Assembly (NCBI GenBank): GCA_964023275.1
Contig: OZ029917.1
Location: forward strand, 20,805,988 to 20,869,987
Direction of reading: 5' to 3'
From: Norana najaformis
Lineage: Eukaryota; Annelida; Clitellata; Crassiclitellata; Hormogastridae
DNA length: 64,000 nt
Shown here one piece after another: positions 52,552-64,000 of this stretch (positions within the stretch are counted from its first letter, which is position 1; every line of letters begins with the position of its first letter). A program made the position numbers and the translations under genes. The notes under the pieces are model-generated. The model had not been told where the DNA came from and searched no databases. It saw only the letters and a program-made list of their open reading frames with translations.

Positions 52552-53244
52552 GCATTTTAGTGTACTTCCTTACTTATGCTCAGAGTTGTAGGCCACTGTA
52601 GCTGAGTGTGGGGCCGAAACATCTAAGCAACAATAAACCAATTTTACCCCATTAACCCAATTCGCTACTCGACAAAGATCAAAGTGGTCATAGTTTAGAA
52701 TCGCGTTCCTTAGCAAACACAGCGAGATTTGCCAGGGCCAGAAAAGCGTGCGCCTCGGGAAGGGCAGACTAAAGGCAAGCACAGGGCAATAAAATATAGT
52801 GATACAGAGTGACAAAGAGATAATGAGAGAGAGAGAGAGAGAGTGAGGCAGGGTCTAAAAGAAAGACAAAGATAAACCAAGAGAGACAAAAAAGGAGGTT
52901 CTGTCTGTTTGTTTCCAAAAAGTTCTCCTTAGCGTTGCCTCGACTATTATCCTACTTTGCTGTTTAGTTAGCCTATATAAGCATAGGCCTACACACATAT
53001 ATTTTTGCTTACGGCGAGAGAATCGAGTGGGCTGAGCTGTAAGTTGTACGCCTTAAGTACATTTTGGCGGGAAAGCCGACCTTATATAAAGGTGTTGTGT
53101 TTAACTTTTGCTTAGACTGGAATTTGGTTATTGGTCCTGCGTGGCCGTTTTTGTTGCAAGTCTCTCGACAAGTCGTGCTTAGTCTCCCTGCGTGGACGAC
53201 TTATTTGAGTTTTTTGAGCTGTATTTCGTTACCGTCTGTTGGTG

Positions 53245-53712
53245 GATGTCGATGATCTTTCGAATTTTCAGTCGATAGGTCTCCAAATTGTCGGCTCGTC
53301 ATATTAACTCGAGTAAAGACACACGGTCTTTAATTTTTTTAATTATAATTAAACGAACAGTTCAGTCATAACGGTACTTAAATCGTCAAGAGTTTCTAAT
53401 CGCACGAACTTTCAATCTAGCACACGACAGACCACTGCAACAAAATCTTTGTGCGCTTAACAATGCATTTGCGCTTTCCCGCCAAGACAGCCGACCTCTA
53501 CAGGCTTGTCTAAACCGGCTCATTTCCCGCGCGAGGGCCCACGTCATTAAATACGCGCCCGCCAATGACTTGAAAAATTCTAAGGTGCACCCGCCAGCTA
53601 ATCACAAAAAATCAACAATCGACGACTCATCGGCATGACGTCATAGAAACTTCCAACACAAACGCGCGCTTGAAACATGCCGAGTCATAATCGGAAGAAT
53701 TATGCTCACAAT
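53245..53712. repeat. Diverged dispersed repeat, copy 2
   Basis: Colinear with 28100-28735: gtcgatgatctttcga, agcacacgacagacca, ttcccgccaag, acccgccagctaatcacaaa, catcggcatgacgtca and aacacaaacgcg. Confidence 0.65.
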
Positions 53713-54334
53713 TGACGTTTTGTTTTATCTTCGTGATTTTTTCGCTGGTTTTGTCGCCACCGTGGCCGACGATAATTGCTCTACGTGGTCATGTTATGGT
53801 GGTAATTAGCTTAGGAATAAAATTGTAACCCAGAGCTGGTATCCTATTACATATCTCTAGACAACCTGCAACAACACACATACATTCATACATATATAGA
53901 TACATACATACAATACATGCACATGATGTACAGATGGACGGAGCGGCATTTACGTTTACGTTACACCTGCCCTTTGTTAATGCTTCACAGTTTATCAAAC
54001 GCTGTTGTTTAAATCTCTCCAGAAAAGCATTAACTTGATTTAATGACAATATTTATAGTGTCTGTTCTCCAATCTATTCCAATCTATCTGGAAACGTTTA
54101 TAACGAGGTTATCATAATGCACGAGTTATCGTCCATCGATTGTGGCTTCTAAGCAAAATCGCATTTCAAAATCACAATCCACCGGCCAGAACAATGCAGT
54201 CGAGACCCGTGACGACCGTAAGACCGAAAGAGAGGCTGCCATAGAAAAGTCATTCAGACGGACTTTTGCGACAGTTTGGTTACGAATGGTAAAGACGAGT
54301 CTTTAGTTTAGACGCCGTTTCATTCTTCTGCAAG
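53713..54334. other. Gene-free region
   Basis: Contains a short ATAC/ACAT tract (53875-53925). Nothing else was recognised. Confidence 0.5.
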
Positions 54335-54500
54335 TATCTCATCCAAAGACTTCTATAGCGCCGTTATCATAATGCCCTAGGCATTAGTCAGTGGCCGTTT
54401 CAAGTCAAGATCGCAGTCAAACCCATAAAGCGTTCGAGAAGCGGGGTCAAATTCCGATAGGTCAGAGAAACCGGAAGCTAGGCTACAGTGGGTAAGCAAG
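54335..54500 (-). mobile_element. Family C retroposon 3' end
   Basis: gacttctatagcgccgttat followed by aatgccctaggcattagtc, as at 23357 and 58357. The pentamer tail is reduced to a trace. Confidence 0.65.
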
Positions 54501-54962
54501 TTGAAAGAGATGTTTCTTAATAAGACCAGATGAGGGGTCTTGAAGTAGGGGTGAGGGGCGACAGTGATAAGAACAACAAATAGGAGGGGGGCCAGGAGGT
54601 TGAAAGAAGAACCGAGAGAGTGTAATGTCTCATTTCACGCTTATTTATTTATATGCTAGGATTTATGGTTATTTTTGTATCTCTAGACTCGGCTTTCATT
54701 TCTTTTTTTCCAGATCGTTGATCGCTTTCAGCAAAAGCGTCTTTCTATATTTTCTTCTGCGACAAATCAAGTCTGCCGAGGACATGCAAAGCCGAAGGCA
54801 TGACCTCCAGACAATTATGCGAGCATCGCCAAAGGCAGAGAGGTAGGAGGGGACACATATGGAACGCTGGCCACGATCGTCTGAAAACACTCATCTGCAG
54901 CAGCATCTTGCCAGAATAATGACAGAGCAGACTAATAAAATTATGCCTATTGTTTGAAGCCA

Positions 54963-55050
54963 TCTTATCTAATCTAATCTAGTGATTTTTGTAGCGCCGT
55001 TTTTGCAATGCATTATGCAGTACTCGACTGTCGCTGCATGTGGAACCAGA
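54963..55050 (-). mobile_element. Family C retroposon 3' end with TAATC tail
   Basis: A taatc pentamer run leads into gtagcgccgtttttgcaatg and a short segment of the body. It is truncated after about 60 bases. Confidence 0.7.
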
Positions 55051-55697
55051 GTAAAAAAACACCAGTTTGAGTTGCGTTTTAGTTGCAGGTACTTTACTGT
55101 TCACCGAAATTACACGATACCGAGATACTTTGGATGTTAGACGTCAAAGGATGAACCGAGAAAGAAAAACAGGACAAGTAGTAATCATACTTATTCGAAT
55201 CTCACTGGGTCAGGAAAACCTGAAGGTGAGCAATTATTGAGGATAAACAAGTTTAAACAGACGGTAAACAAGTTTAAACAGCCGACTCTTAAGTTTAAAG
55301 CGGAATGACACGAAAACACTGGTAGAAAGTAAAGAACTGGATAGCGAAATCCAAAGCTTCGGACCATGCACAGGCCTCGCCCAAGAGCCCAACACAATCC
55401 CGGTGCGAGGCACAAGATTCAGTGTCTATTGATCGAGTACTATATTATTCAAGTGTAAGGGGTGAGCACTTATTATGTTGTAGTGTTTGCGTTCTAGTCA
55501 TCGTTGTTGCACGTCGATCGATGTCTGGAACATTACCATAATAATGCTTTAGAAATTGTAAATTTTAGATGAATTCAGTCCGAGCCTATAACATTGCATA
55601 CATTTTTATATACAATTGCAAATGACCAATAACTAAATTTTATCGGAAACAGAACTGAAATGTTTGCTACCACATTTGTCAGTTAACTGGGTAGAAG

Positions 55698-55850
55698 TAT
55701 GGACGGACGGACGGACGGACGGACGGACGGAAGGATGGGTGGATCGATGGATGGATGGGTGGGTGGGTGAGTGGATGAACGGGTGGATGAATGAATGGGA
55801 CGGATGGATGAATGAACGGATGGATGAATGGATGGACGGATGGATGGTAC
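55698..55850 (+). repeat. GGAC/GGAT tetranucleotide array
   Basis: Seven ggac units followed by ggat, gggt and gaat variants, similar in kind to 7555-7910. Confidence 0.92.
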
Positions 55851-55859
55851 TATTAACTG

Positions 55860-55897
55860 TACTAGTGGTTATCTGCTGTTGCAGATAGCCACTAGTA
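55860..55897. repeat. Hairpin with 17-bp arms
   Basis: actagtggttatctgc and gcagatagccactagt pair around tgtt with one G-T type mismatch. Part of the motif (ctgttgcagat) recurs at 55943-55953. Confidence 0.85.
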
Positions 55898-56845
55898 TGA
55901 GCCACTATGGCTCACTAACCACTAGCCACTATGTTTATGAGTTGCTGTTGCAGATGGCCGCTAATACAGATTGGAAAGTACTGGCGCTTAATATCTGTTG
56001 TTTTGCACCAGTTATTTGTCTGCCATGAACACTTATTTTTAAACTGTGATATATTTTACATTAATGGTCTATAATTATGGTTATGAGTTGTTGTGATTGC
56101 TGAATCCATGGTGCTGTGCTTTGGACATTCAAAAATATGACATAGGCCTACACATTGTGTTTCAGCAGACGAGTACGAGAATGCATCTGCGTTTCCTCAT
56201 TCACTCTAGTCAGCAGCAGCAGCATCGATTCAGTTCAGCCAAGGAGATCGTAGGGAACTGTGCGTAAATATGTCGACACTGCGCAACATTTACTGCATAA
56301 TAAATTTTACTAAAGATAATTCCATGCATAATATTATGAATATATATACACATATATGCATATATATGTATACATTGATGTACATATTGTGATTAGATGT
56401 TGAGATCAGCCAATTTGGGTGATCGGTGCAAATATGACGTCGCCCATTCTGTCCGCGACAGCTAAATCGCATCTTCCATGCTTAACTGGAGTCGTCTGCT
56501 GTCATCATTTCTGCCGCTCGTCAATCAGAAATTCATATGGGGCCGTTCTCCTGCACTGCATTTAGCGTGATTATAGAGATATTTCACCTCTCACATGTTC
56601 CGATCCCGAATGCAAAGCAGCGCGGTTCAAGTCGCAAACCTTTCGACATATTGGCCAATTTAATATGCATGTATATACACTGAGAGAATATTTAGGCCCA
56701 TTAAATATATTCTCTAAGATACGTAGTCACGATAAGAACCCTGTGCCACGCGTTTCCAACAGCAAGCTCACAGATTAAATCGAGTATAATCGCTGTTTCC
56801 CGAATGGAATCAACTCGTTGTCCACGAGTGAGTATGCGTTGTGGC

Positions 56846-57056
56846 ATTTAATCACAAGCGCTTAGTCAAAACATAACCGATAGGCATTAAGGGTCAGATT
56901 TGGTTTCAGGTCAAGAACCGAAAGGCAGGCAGGTACGCAGCCAGTCGGATAGTCGGCTAAGGTGGATGGGGCTTGAAATTGGGGCGGCAAAATAGATAAG
57001 GTAAGAGGAGGAATCAGGACAGGATTTGTGGAAGAGTAGTTGAGTTATGAGTGAAA
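56846..57056 (-). mobile_element. Old family A LINE piece lacking the ATTACG end
   Basis: cacaagcgcttagtcaaaac, ccgataggcat and gtcaagaaccgaaaggcagg align with the 3' UTR of the copies at 12916 and 38483 but are more diverged. The terminal segment is gone. Confidence 0.65.
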
Positions 57057-57602
57057 GAAGTGCAACTTTCAGTTGCGTCAGATACTGACGCTGGTCTTAC
57101 GGCGCAATTTTTGTCGTTTAGTGCCGCACTGATTCTTGTCAGTTTGTTCAATCTGACGTGCACTGACTACTTTCAACTCCATCCTCGCAGACATGCTGAA
57201 GTTCAGAACTCGTCAGCTTCCGTCCCGCCCTCAACTGCGCCGCCCGAAAACTTTCCAATCTGCTGAAATTCTCTCATATATCAGATTATATCAGGGATAC
57301 AATCCACTGGCTTCTGTCGAGGAAAAGTAAAGTTCAAGATTATCTCGCTGAAGCGGCTGAAATATTCTACGATCTAAGTTGTAGTAATTCACTGCCTGTT
57401 TGAGTCACGCAAGGAACAGTTAATTCTCTTCCTCCTCCTTTTTTCTGTTCTTCTCTTCTTTTTTCTTCTTTTTCTTCTTTTTCAGTTGCTCATATGTGAA
57501 GAACTTGCTTAAGGTCCCTGCACAGCAACTGTTGCAGATAAGTATCAAACCCACGCATTCCGCGTTACAGGCGAGAGCTCACAACAATCGGTTGCTGTGC
57601 AT

Positions 57603-57645
<43 letters not shown>

Positions 57646-58338
57646 ATGAACTGCTGAAAAATCGTGACGTGGCATTAGGTGGAAAGCGTCGACTGTAAGG
57701 CATTTGCAAAACTGAACATTTCGTCTCGTCAACTTTTCTGTTTTGCTAACTTATCCGTTTTAATAATTGCTGGTCGTGCATCATCATCATTGGACTCATA
57801 TCTATGCTTCACGGATCGATTACTTTCGTCGATTTCAGAATCTATCTTTTTTAATAGTTTATATTTCTGCTATTTCGTTCTTCACGACTCCAATTTACTT
57901 TTCCGTTGCTTCAATCTGTGTGTCGTCTATTAAATTGAACATTTAGTAATTACAGTTTTTTCTCCAGCATATTTCCACTGGTAACACTTACCGCAACAAA
58001 TACCTCAGAACTGATAATAATGCATCATCTATAATAAAAACCGCCTTTAAAATGTTTATGGTAATGTATGGGATAGATCATACAAATATATGGGATAAAC
58101 CAGTTTGTAGCAGTGACCTTTTGAGCACTGGCATCGACTTAGTGTTCTTATTTGGTATGTACTGTTGGTGGAATCAATAAATGGTAATTCAGTTACTTAG
58201 TAGACAGTTTTCTTCTACGACAAGGTAATTTCCAGCATCTTGTGAGGTTCTTTTTAATTAGACCTATCTCTGATTAGATTATTTTCAGCGTTATCGGCAG
58301 GGTTTGAATTACAGGAAAGGGAAACATTCCGCCTTACT
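57057..58338. other. Gene-free region
   Basis: Contains a CTT/TTC tract (57430-57485) and a CTG then ATG microsatellite (57606-57648, about 10 CTG units). No gene was recognised. Confidence 0.55.
57606..57648 (+). repeat. CTG/ATG microsatellite
   Basis: About ten ctg units followed by four atg units. Confidence 0.93.
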
Positions 58339-59260
58339 GGTCCAAATCTAATCTAAGAACTTCTGAAGCGACACTGTAATAATGCTTAAGGCATGACGTG
58401 TCTACGGTCGCTATTAAGAAAAAAAGCTGCCTACGAAGTCCGGTGTGAGTGTCTGCGATAGTTCTGGTAGGGCTGCAAGGACAGCACTGCAATCGTCCAA
58501 GCGTGTCAAGATGAGCGAATGGACCATGGTCGTGGCTGCGTCTAACGATGGAGTTCGACGTAACTGATCTGTCGCAACTTGTAATAGCACAGCCAACATA
58601 TTGAGCCAACGTGATCCGTTATAGTCAACTCCTCGTCTAGAAGAACGAAGAGGCTGCCGACGACACTTTGTGGTACCCACTCTGGAAACTCGATCGCTAT
58701 CATCTTCTTGTCCATCTTTGATCTCGCTTGTCGTGTGCCTAGCCACTTGTAGGCCTACTGTGTTTGGTCGCATTCAGCCTCAGCCGATTTGATTACACAC
58801 GTGCCTGTTCTTCAACAACTATATTCTTTGCTTTTGACACAACAGCGACTGCATCGGGTGGATGATATGTTACGTACAGCTGGATGCCACCAGCATATTG
58901 ATGAACCCGAGCTCCATGATTGATGATGAGCTAGGTCAGAAGAAGCCCAAAAACAGAGCCATGCGGAACACTGAATGGAATTGGTGCCCGAATCGAATTT
59001 TCCGAACCAACGGCCACTATCATCTTTTGCTCATCTAGTGAGGAGGCGAGCTACTCTATAGATTTACCAATTATAGGATTCCATGTTCCAAGTTGAGAAA
59101 GAAGTATGTCATGACCTGCTTCGCTCACGTCCAACAAAGCAAGCAGCGTCAAGCAGCGTCAAGTGTCCGGCGTCAGTAGCGTCAAAGACATCAGAGATGA
59201 GCTGCAAAATAAGCGTTTCGGTGGAATGCCCTCTTCCGGAATCTGATATCTTTAAGATGT
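58339..59260 (-). mobile_element. Decayed LINE (family C) covering most of the reverse transcriptase
   Basis: Minus-strand pieces in several frames follow the RT order: GHSTETLILQ then LISDVFDATDAGHLTLLDAA (about 59240-59140), SVPHGSVFGLLLT (about 58980-58940), HQYAGGIQLYV (about 58905-58875), and HSLILTRLDDCSAVLAALPE (about 58530-58470). The catalytic YADD is YAGG. A pentamer tail (aatctaatct, plus strand) marks the 3' end at 58345-58355. Many frameshifts and stops make it inactive. Confidence 0.8.
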
Positions 59261-60066
59261 CGCCTTCAGCTCTTTATCTGTTTAGCAGGCGAATTGACTG
59301 ATACCTTGTGCATTAGCAGGCTGCGCATTAGTGCGCTCTCACACTCATGAGATTATCTTAGAAGACTAAGATTTGTACTTTACATACAAGAGAAATTCTT
59401 CTAGAGTGTGCCAGCGGCCGAACCATCACACTTTGAAGGACAGACAGATAGAGAGATAGACAGAGGCCGAGAGACGCACACAGACACTGAGAGAAAGAAA
59501 CAACAGAAGCTTATATCCGCTTGCTGTCAATCCGCAATCTGTTAAGTGGATCATAATATAAAGCGCTAGATAAAGGATATTAATTTTCGATATGCAAAGA
59601 TGAAAATAGCCCCAAGTACTCATACATGTACTAAGACTGATGTTGGCGGAGTGTGTGCCTTAGATCTTGGCGTTTCATAATAAATCAGCGCCCTTTTTTT
59701 CGACCTCGGTCGTGTTACGGCGCTATATAAATTGTCGTATTATTATTATTATTATTAATACAACCACTGGGATCACTTCCGCCTGCGGCAGGTTTTTGGC
59801 TTATTACCGTCTTTGAACACGACAATAAAGTGGCGCTAAATAAATTGACGAAATCAACATAGACAGCCTGGATGAGCAACTCTTCAATGCAGACAAGTCA
59901 AATCGTTTATCTAGGCTATAGAAGACTTGATCATCTGAGAGATTAGTGGATGACAATCTCAATGCAAACAGTGTTATGCAAACGGTCGGTCCAGTAGGAC
60001 CTGTAGTCTTTTCAAACTGTCTTGAAACGCACTTGTTTACATCAGTTTAATAGTCATGGATGCAGC
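59261..60066. other. Gene-free region with retroposon-like tails
   Basis: ggcgctatataaattgtcg with a tatt microsatellite (59718-59758) and ggcgctaaataaattgacga (59831-59850) look like two nested 3' ends. No coding part was recognised. Confidence 0.5.
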
Positions 60067-60250
60067 GTTTCGTGAGGTGAAAATTCAATCTTAAACTCAG
60101 TAAACCAGTATTGATTAATTTGACGTCTATTTCATTTGGTTGCATATCAGTAAAAGGTAATCATCTAAACATCACTTTCATTTGACGTGTTCTTAGACGC
60201 CTTGCGGCCGCTACAAGCCATATTAGGCATATAATTAACGAGTTGCAGAA
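60067..60250. repeat. Dispersed 180-bp repeat, copy 1
   Basis: Blocks aaactcagtaaacc, gacgtctatttcat, catttgacgtgttct and agacgccttgcggc recur in order at 61512-61695. Confidence 0.75.
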
Positions 60251-61511
60251 CCTTAAATGCGCTATATTAAGTGTTCTGATGCATATATGCAAACATACGT
60301 GTAGGTTTACAGCTTGGACGAAACCGTACAAACAGCAGAGCTGCTGAATGAATCTTTACGACTGCATGTTTTAATTTCCATCTATTGTTACTTACACGCG
60401 TTTATCACGAACAGTCCTCGACGGCTTAGTCATCTGCTTCAAGGAACCTTTCAGTTGAAGCACACGCTCGATAAGTATGATATACAATATAACATTGCAT
60501 TAATTGCTAGTGCGCCACTTACACCCATAATAACCAACATCGCACTGCACAGTTAGGCGTCACACACACACGCATATATATATCACATATTCATATATAT
60601 ATATATATATTAAGCACAAGTAAATTATTCCATAGCCCACAAGTGAGGCGTAGTGGAGGCGCTCGCTTCCTTTTTTTAATATAGTCATAATTAGCTTATC
60701 AATGTCACATAACAAGTTTGAACCCCGGAAGCAAGGGCATAAGGCAAATGAATTAGCAATTTGTCACTGTAACACCATTATAAATTAATTCTGCCACCAA
60801 ATCTTAATCTAGGGCTTTGCATCCATTTGTTATTTTGGTAGCCTCGCCATTTGTAAAATGTTATTGTTCTTCTGTTAATGGAAAGAACACGAGTCGACCA
60901 TGCATGCCGAAACGCATTTACTGGCATTTTGTGAGAAATCAGTGAAAGTAGCGTAAACGAAGAGTTTCCCGGGTGAAACAATGAAAACTCCCGACCAAGA
61001 ATAAGAAATTCAAATACATGCAGCGCAAAAAACAGCGAGAATCTACTTACAGCAGAGTAAAGAGCGACCTTCCATATTCCGTGTTGTAATAACGCCGTTA
61101 CTAGGTCATTAGGAATGCAATAAAGGCGTCTACTGCTGGCCTCCGATCACAGCCGCCTCTCGCAGGTGCGTGTTCAAAATGGCTGTCGATGTTGGCAGAT
61201 GTCGTCTCCATTGCCGAAGCAGCGAACGAACGCAGTGCGATCGAGTGCAACGATGCTGATGCTGGCTTCAAGTTCTCCCATCCACACGCATTCGTATTTC
61301 AGTGACCAGTAACTATCGTTCAGCCCAAGAGTTGAACTGTGTAGGCCTATAGTAAAACAGTGCATAGTGAAATAATGTACATTTACTTACCAACTTCGCC
61401 TACGATTCCTCGCTCAGCCGATGGACACATGGCGTGTTAGCAAATGTTTTACTTAGTACAATTTAGGCCTACATGCAGCAGTGTCTGTTACAATAACGAA
61501 GGCGTTTTGTT
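60251..61511. other. Gene-free region
   Basis: Contains a TA-rich microsatellite (60576-60612). Frames at 60314-60556, 60778-60981 and 61174-61365 show no recognisable similarity. Confidence 0.5.
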
Positions 61512-61860
61512 TGATGACGTCCGTGAAGATCCCGTGAAACTCAAACTCAGTAAACCTGTAGACATTACATGTAATTTGGCGTCTATTTCATGTGGTTGTA
61601 TGTCAAAATAATAAGGTTAACATCTAGACAGAGATTTTATTTGACTTGTTCTAGACGGCTTGCGGCTGCTGTAAGCCAGTATAATTAATAATTTGAAGTA
61701 ACAGTCAAACAAACCTCAAATTGATGTCGATAGCTTAATAAACTAGCACACACCTATTTGACGTGGCTGTAAGTCAGTATGATATGAGCTGCGTTAACAT
61801 CTAAGAAGCAAGTCTATTTGACGTTTCTATAGACGAATTGCAGCAACTGCAACATTATAT
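61512..61860. repeat. Dispersed 180-bp repeat, copy 2 plus a partial third unit
   Basis: 61512-61695 parallels 60067-60250. A third, shorter version follows at about 61720-61860 (tatttgacgtggctgtaagt and tatttgacgtttctatagac), so the unit may be tandem in origin. Confidence 0.65.
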
Positions 61861-63474
61861 TCCGATCGCTAGACGTCGCACATAGTAGCCGCCTGATGTT
61901 TTGAAGCTAGTTTGAAGCTATTTTGAAATATGTTCTGCTTTTTCGCCACACAACTATTTTGAAATAGAACTTTTAGCATTAAGGTAAAATTTCTCGGTAT
62001 TAAAACAGTTAACATTGTATCACGTTATATAAAATTCTAACTTTAATAATTCTATTTTGTATCAAAACAATTTTGCAAGTTATTTCAGACGTTTTCCACA
62101 TACGCTTCGTACCATTTTCGTTACTCGTTGATTATTTAATTATTTATTGGAAAACACTGCGTGGAGCTTGCTGCACTCTATTCTCTTGCAATCTCGGGCG
62201 GCCATATTGGCTACTCGCAGCGTGCCAAAACGAGGTTCTACATACGGGTAATTCGACCTTTCATGTAATAATCATGGAGTAACCAGGAATGGATTGTACC
62301 ATGAGAGTCAATCCAGATATAAGTGGCATCGTCTGTAGAAAATTTAACCATGTATGAACATCTCCTTCAAGTATCCAAATAAAAGGCTCCAAATTCAGTT
62401 ATTTGGCTGAATTCATTCATTTTCCCAGTCGCATAAAAGTTATGGACATTTAGCCAAATAACTAAACAAAACCAGCCTTTTTACAAATTGGATTATTTAC
62501 TATATGATGATAACGGATACGTTGTAATGCAATATACATTAGTAGCTATATAATCTTTGTTTTAGCATTTATTTCATTTGATATTTTTCTCCATCTTGCT
62601 CCTATTAATCATATCTGCTAGTGAAGCCCCTACCTATACAATGTATTATGTGTGTTTTTTACCTTCAGGCGTGTATTTTTCCAGGTATTTTTCCAATAAC
62701 TGCCTGTAGAAGTCGATGCTTTAAGAGTACCAGTTGTCCTTCCCCTTGGGTCAAGTATGCGTGAGCAGTGGCGTTCCTTGCGATTCATTAGTTTTGTGAC
62801 AGCATATATGGCTCGCATGGACTCTTTTGTATGGCTCTTGCAAGGACTCTCTTTAATCTAGGAAGTCCATACAGGATAGTTGTATGGAGACTTCCAACAT
62901 CCCTCCTGAATCTCATACTTGTAGGTTCTCTGGTAATCAAGATCCATTCGAACCATCCAGAACGCATGGCAAGAGATCGGACGGGCTCACCCTGATTCAC
63001 CATTGATGAATACTTCCCGTTTGAATGAGTAGGCCACAGCGTGATCTTGGATGTCTTAACTAGCGCCATGGCTCAGTCTTATCTGTCAGCAACAGCTTGC
63101 CTTCCGGTGGAGCCTAGGAGCTGGCGGCATCTAGAAAGAATGCAATATAATAGCCTGCTCTTTCAACATATGACTTTATTTCGCCGCCGCCTTTGAAAAT
63201 CTTGGCCTTATCATTATCATTTCCAGCCAGTCACTTGATGCGGTACCTGACCCAAATGTCTGGAGATTTAGCAACAAACTATCTTTACCTTCAAACATTT
63301 TAACAGTTATTTAGCGCTATCGTTCATTACGTTCCGTTGCATTTTGCTCAGCCAGAACTAATAATAATAACGATAATAATTTTGTAATCATAAGGAATCA
63401 TTTCCACATCGACTTAAAATAATAATAATTGCCTTGCATAATTAAATTGACAGCTTTTGTTATAATAGGCCTGT
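61861..63474. other. Gene-free region with unexplained minus-strand frames
   Basis: Two abutting minus-strand frames (63069-62788 and 62818-62630) total about 150 codons; the first opens with a good context (gccATGG). The predicted products are basic and match no family I know. They could be a decayed mobile element or an exon. No splice-consistent partner was found. Confidence 0.3.
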
Positions 63475-63703
<229 letters not shown>

Positions 63704-63839
63704 GAGAAACGACATATTTCTTTCAACACTTGGCATTGACAATTCAGCGCTTCAATGCAATTGATTTCCGCAGCACATTTCCTGTGCCAGAATGTGACGA
63801 GTAGTGGCCGTTCCAGATGTTGTTGCTCTTCAGTTAGCT

Positions 63840-63925
63840 CTTAAGCCCCGAGGGATCATATGTACCTCGGGGCGCTAAAAATAAAAGTAATAAAAGTAAT
63901 AATAATAATAATAATAGTGATAATA
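63840..63925 (+). mobile_element. Retroposon 3' end with terminal stem-loop and TAA tail
   Basis: gccccgagg and cctcggggc form a perfect 9-bp stem around an 11-base loop (63845-63874), followed by gctaaaaataaaagtaa and a taa microsatellite. The arrangement of stem-loop plus short tandem tail is typical of LINE or SINE 3' ends. Confidence 0.55.
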
Positions 63926-64000
63926 AATAATATGAATGGTATTACAGTAAGTGTAGTAAATGGCGATATATAAAATATATATGTAGTCGATTGTAAAACC

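Larger units (their letters stand above)
50000..53244. other. Gene-free region
   Basis: Holds a polypyrimidine tract (50245-50430), an ACTC array (50775-50872), AT palindromes (51965-51990) and a TATG microsatellite (52486-52551). Open frames at 50881-51233 and 52570-52815 are not recognisable. Confidence 0.55.
55051..56845. other. Gene-free region
   Basis: Carries a GGAC/GGAT array (55698-55850) and a 38-base hairpin (55860-55897). No gene was recognised; the frame at 55633-55905 is repeat-derived. Confidence 0.55.

Overview
This is a metazoan nuclear genome window: AT-rich, intron-dense and full of simple repeats and decayed non-LTR retrotransposons. It carries two multi-exon genes that converge on each other. 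The genes are a cGMP-dependent protein kinase and an allatostatin-A/galanin-type peptide GPCR, which suggests an invertebrate bilaterian, probably marine. The species cannot be fixed from the sequence. All gene models were built by hand from splice sites, codon phase and homology to known families.

Region 1 (1-4643) has no recognisable gene. It holds a foldback element with about 150-bp inverted arms near 875-2024, an AT-rich stretch and a GAT microsatellite.

Region 2 (4744-32238, + strand) is a complete PKG type I-like gene. It has 16 constitutive coding exons plus one exon slot that exists in two copies. The spliced product is 672 or 673 aa: N-terminal leucine/isoleucine zipper, autoinhibitory segment, two cyclic-nucleotide-binding domains, AGC kinase domain and C-terminal AGC tail. 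The slot carrying the kinase glycine-rich ATP loop is present twice (10a at 22626-22716, 10b at 24756-24843). Both copies have intact splice sites and the same entry and exit phases, and reading phase forbids using both or neither. This is the best candidate for an undescribed feature: a mutually exclusive ATP-loop switch. The introns hold large minisatellites (5052-5733, 13600-14230), MITE-like pieces and LINE 3' ends.

Region 3 (32239-36393) is the gap between the two convergent 3' ends. A PKG polyadenylation signal lies at 32815-32820. An unexplained 104-codon ORF lies at 35696-36010.

Region 4 (36394-41279, - strand) is a two-exon rhodopsin-class GPCR of 386 aa with a 3.7-kb intron. A 54-bp tandem array has multiplied the exon-1 splice donor five times. 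The first extra donor is in frame and would add 18 residues to extracellular loop 1.

Region 5 (41310-64000) has no recognisable host gene. It holds LINE remnants (reverse transcriptase pieces at 42092-43294 and 58339-59260, and several 5'-truncated copies of a LINE family ending in ATTACG repeats), a near-perfect 88-bp hairpin at 49912-49999, dispersed repeats and long microsatellites.
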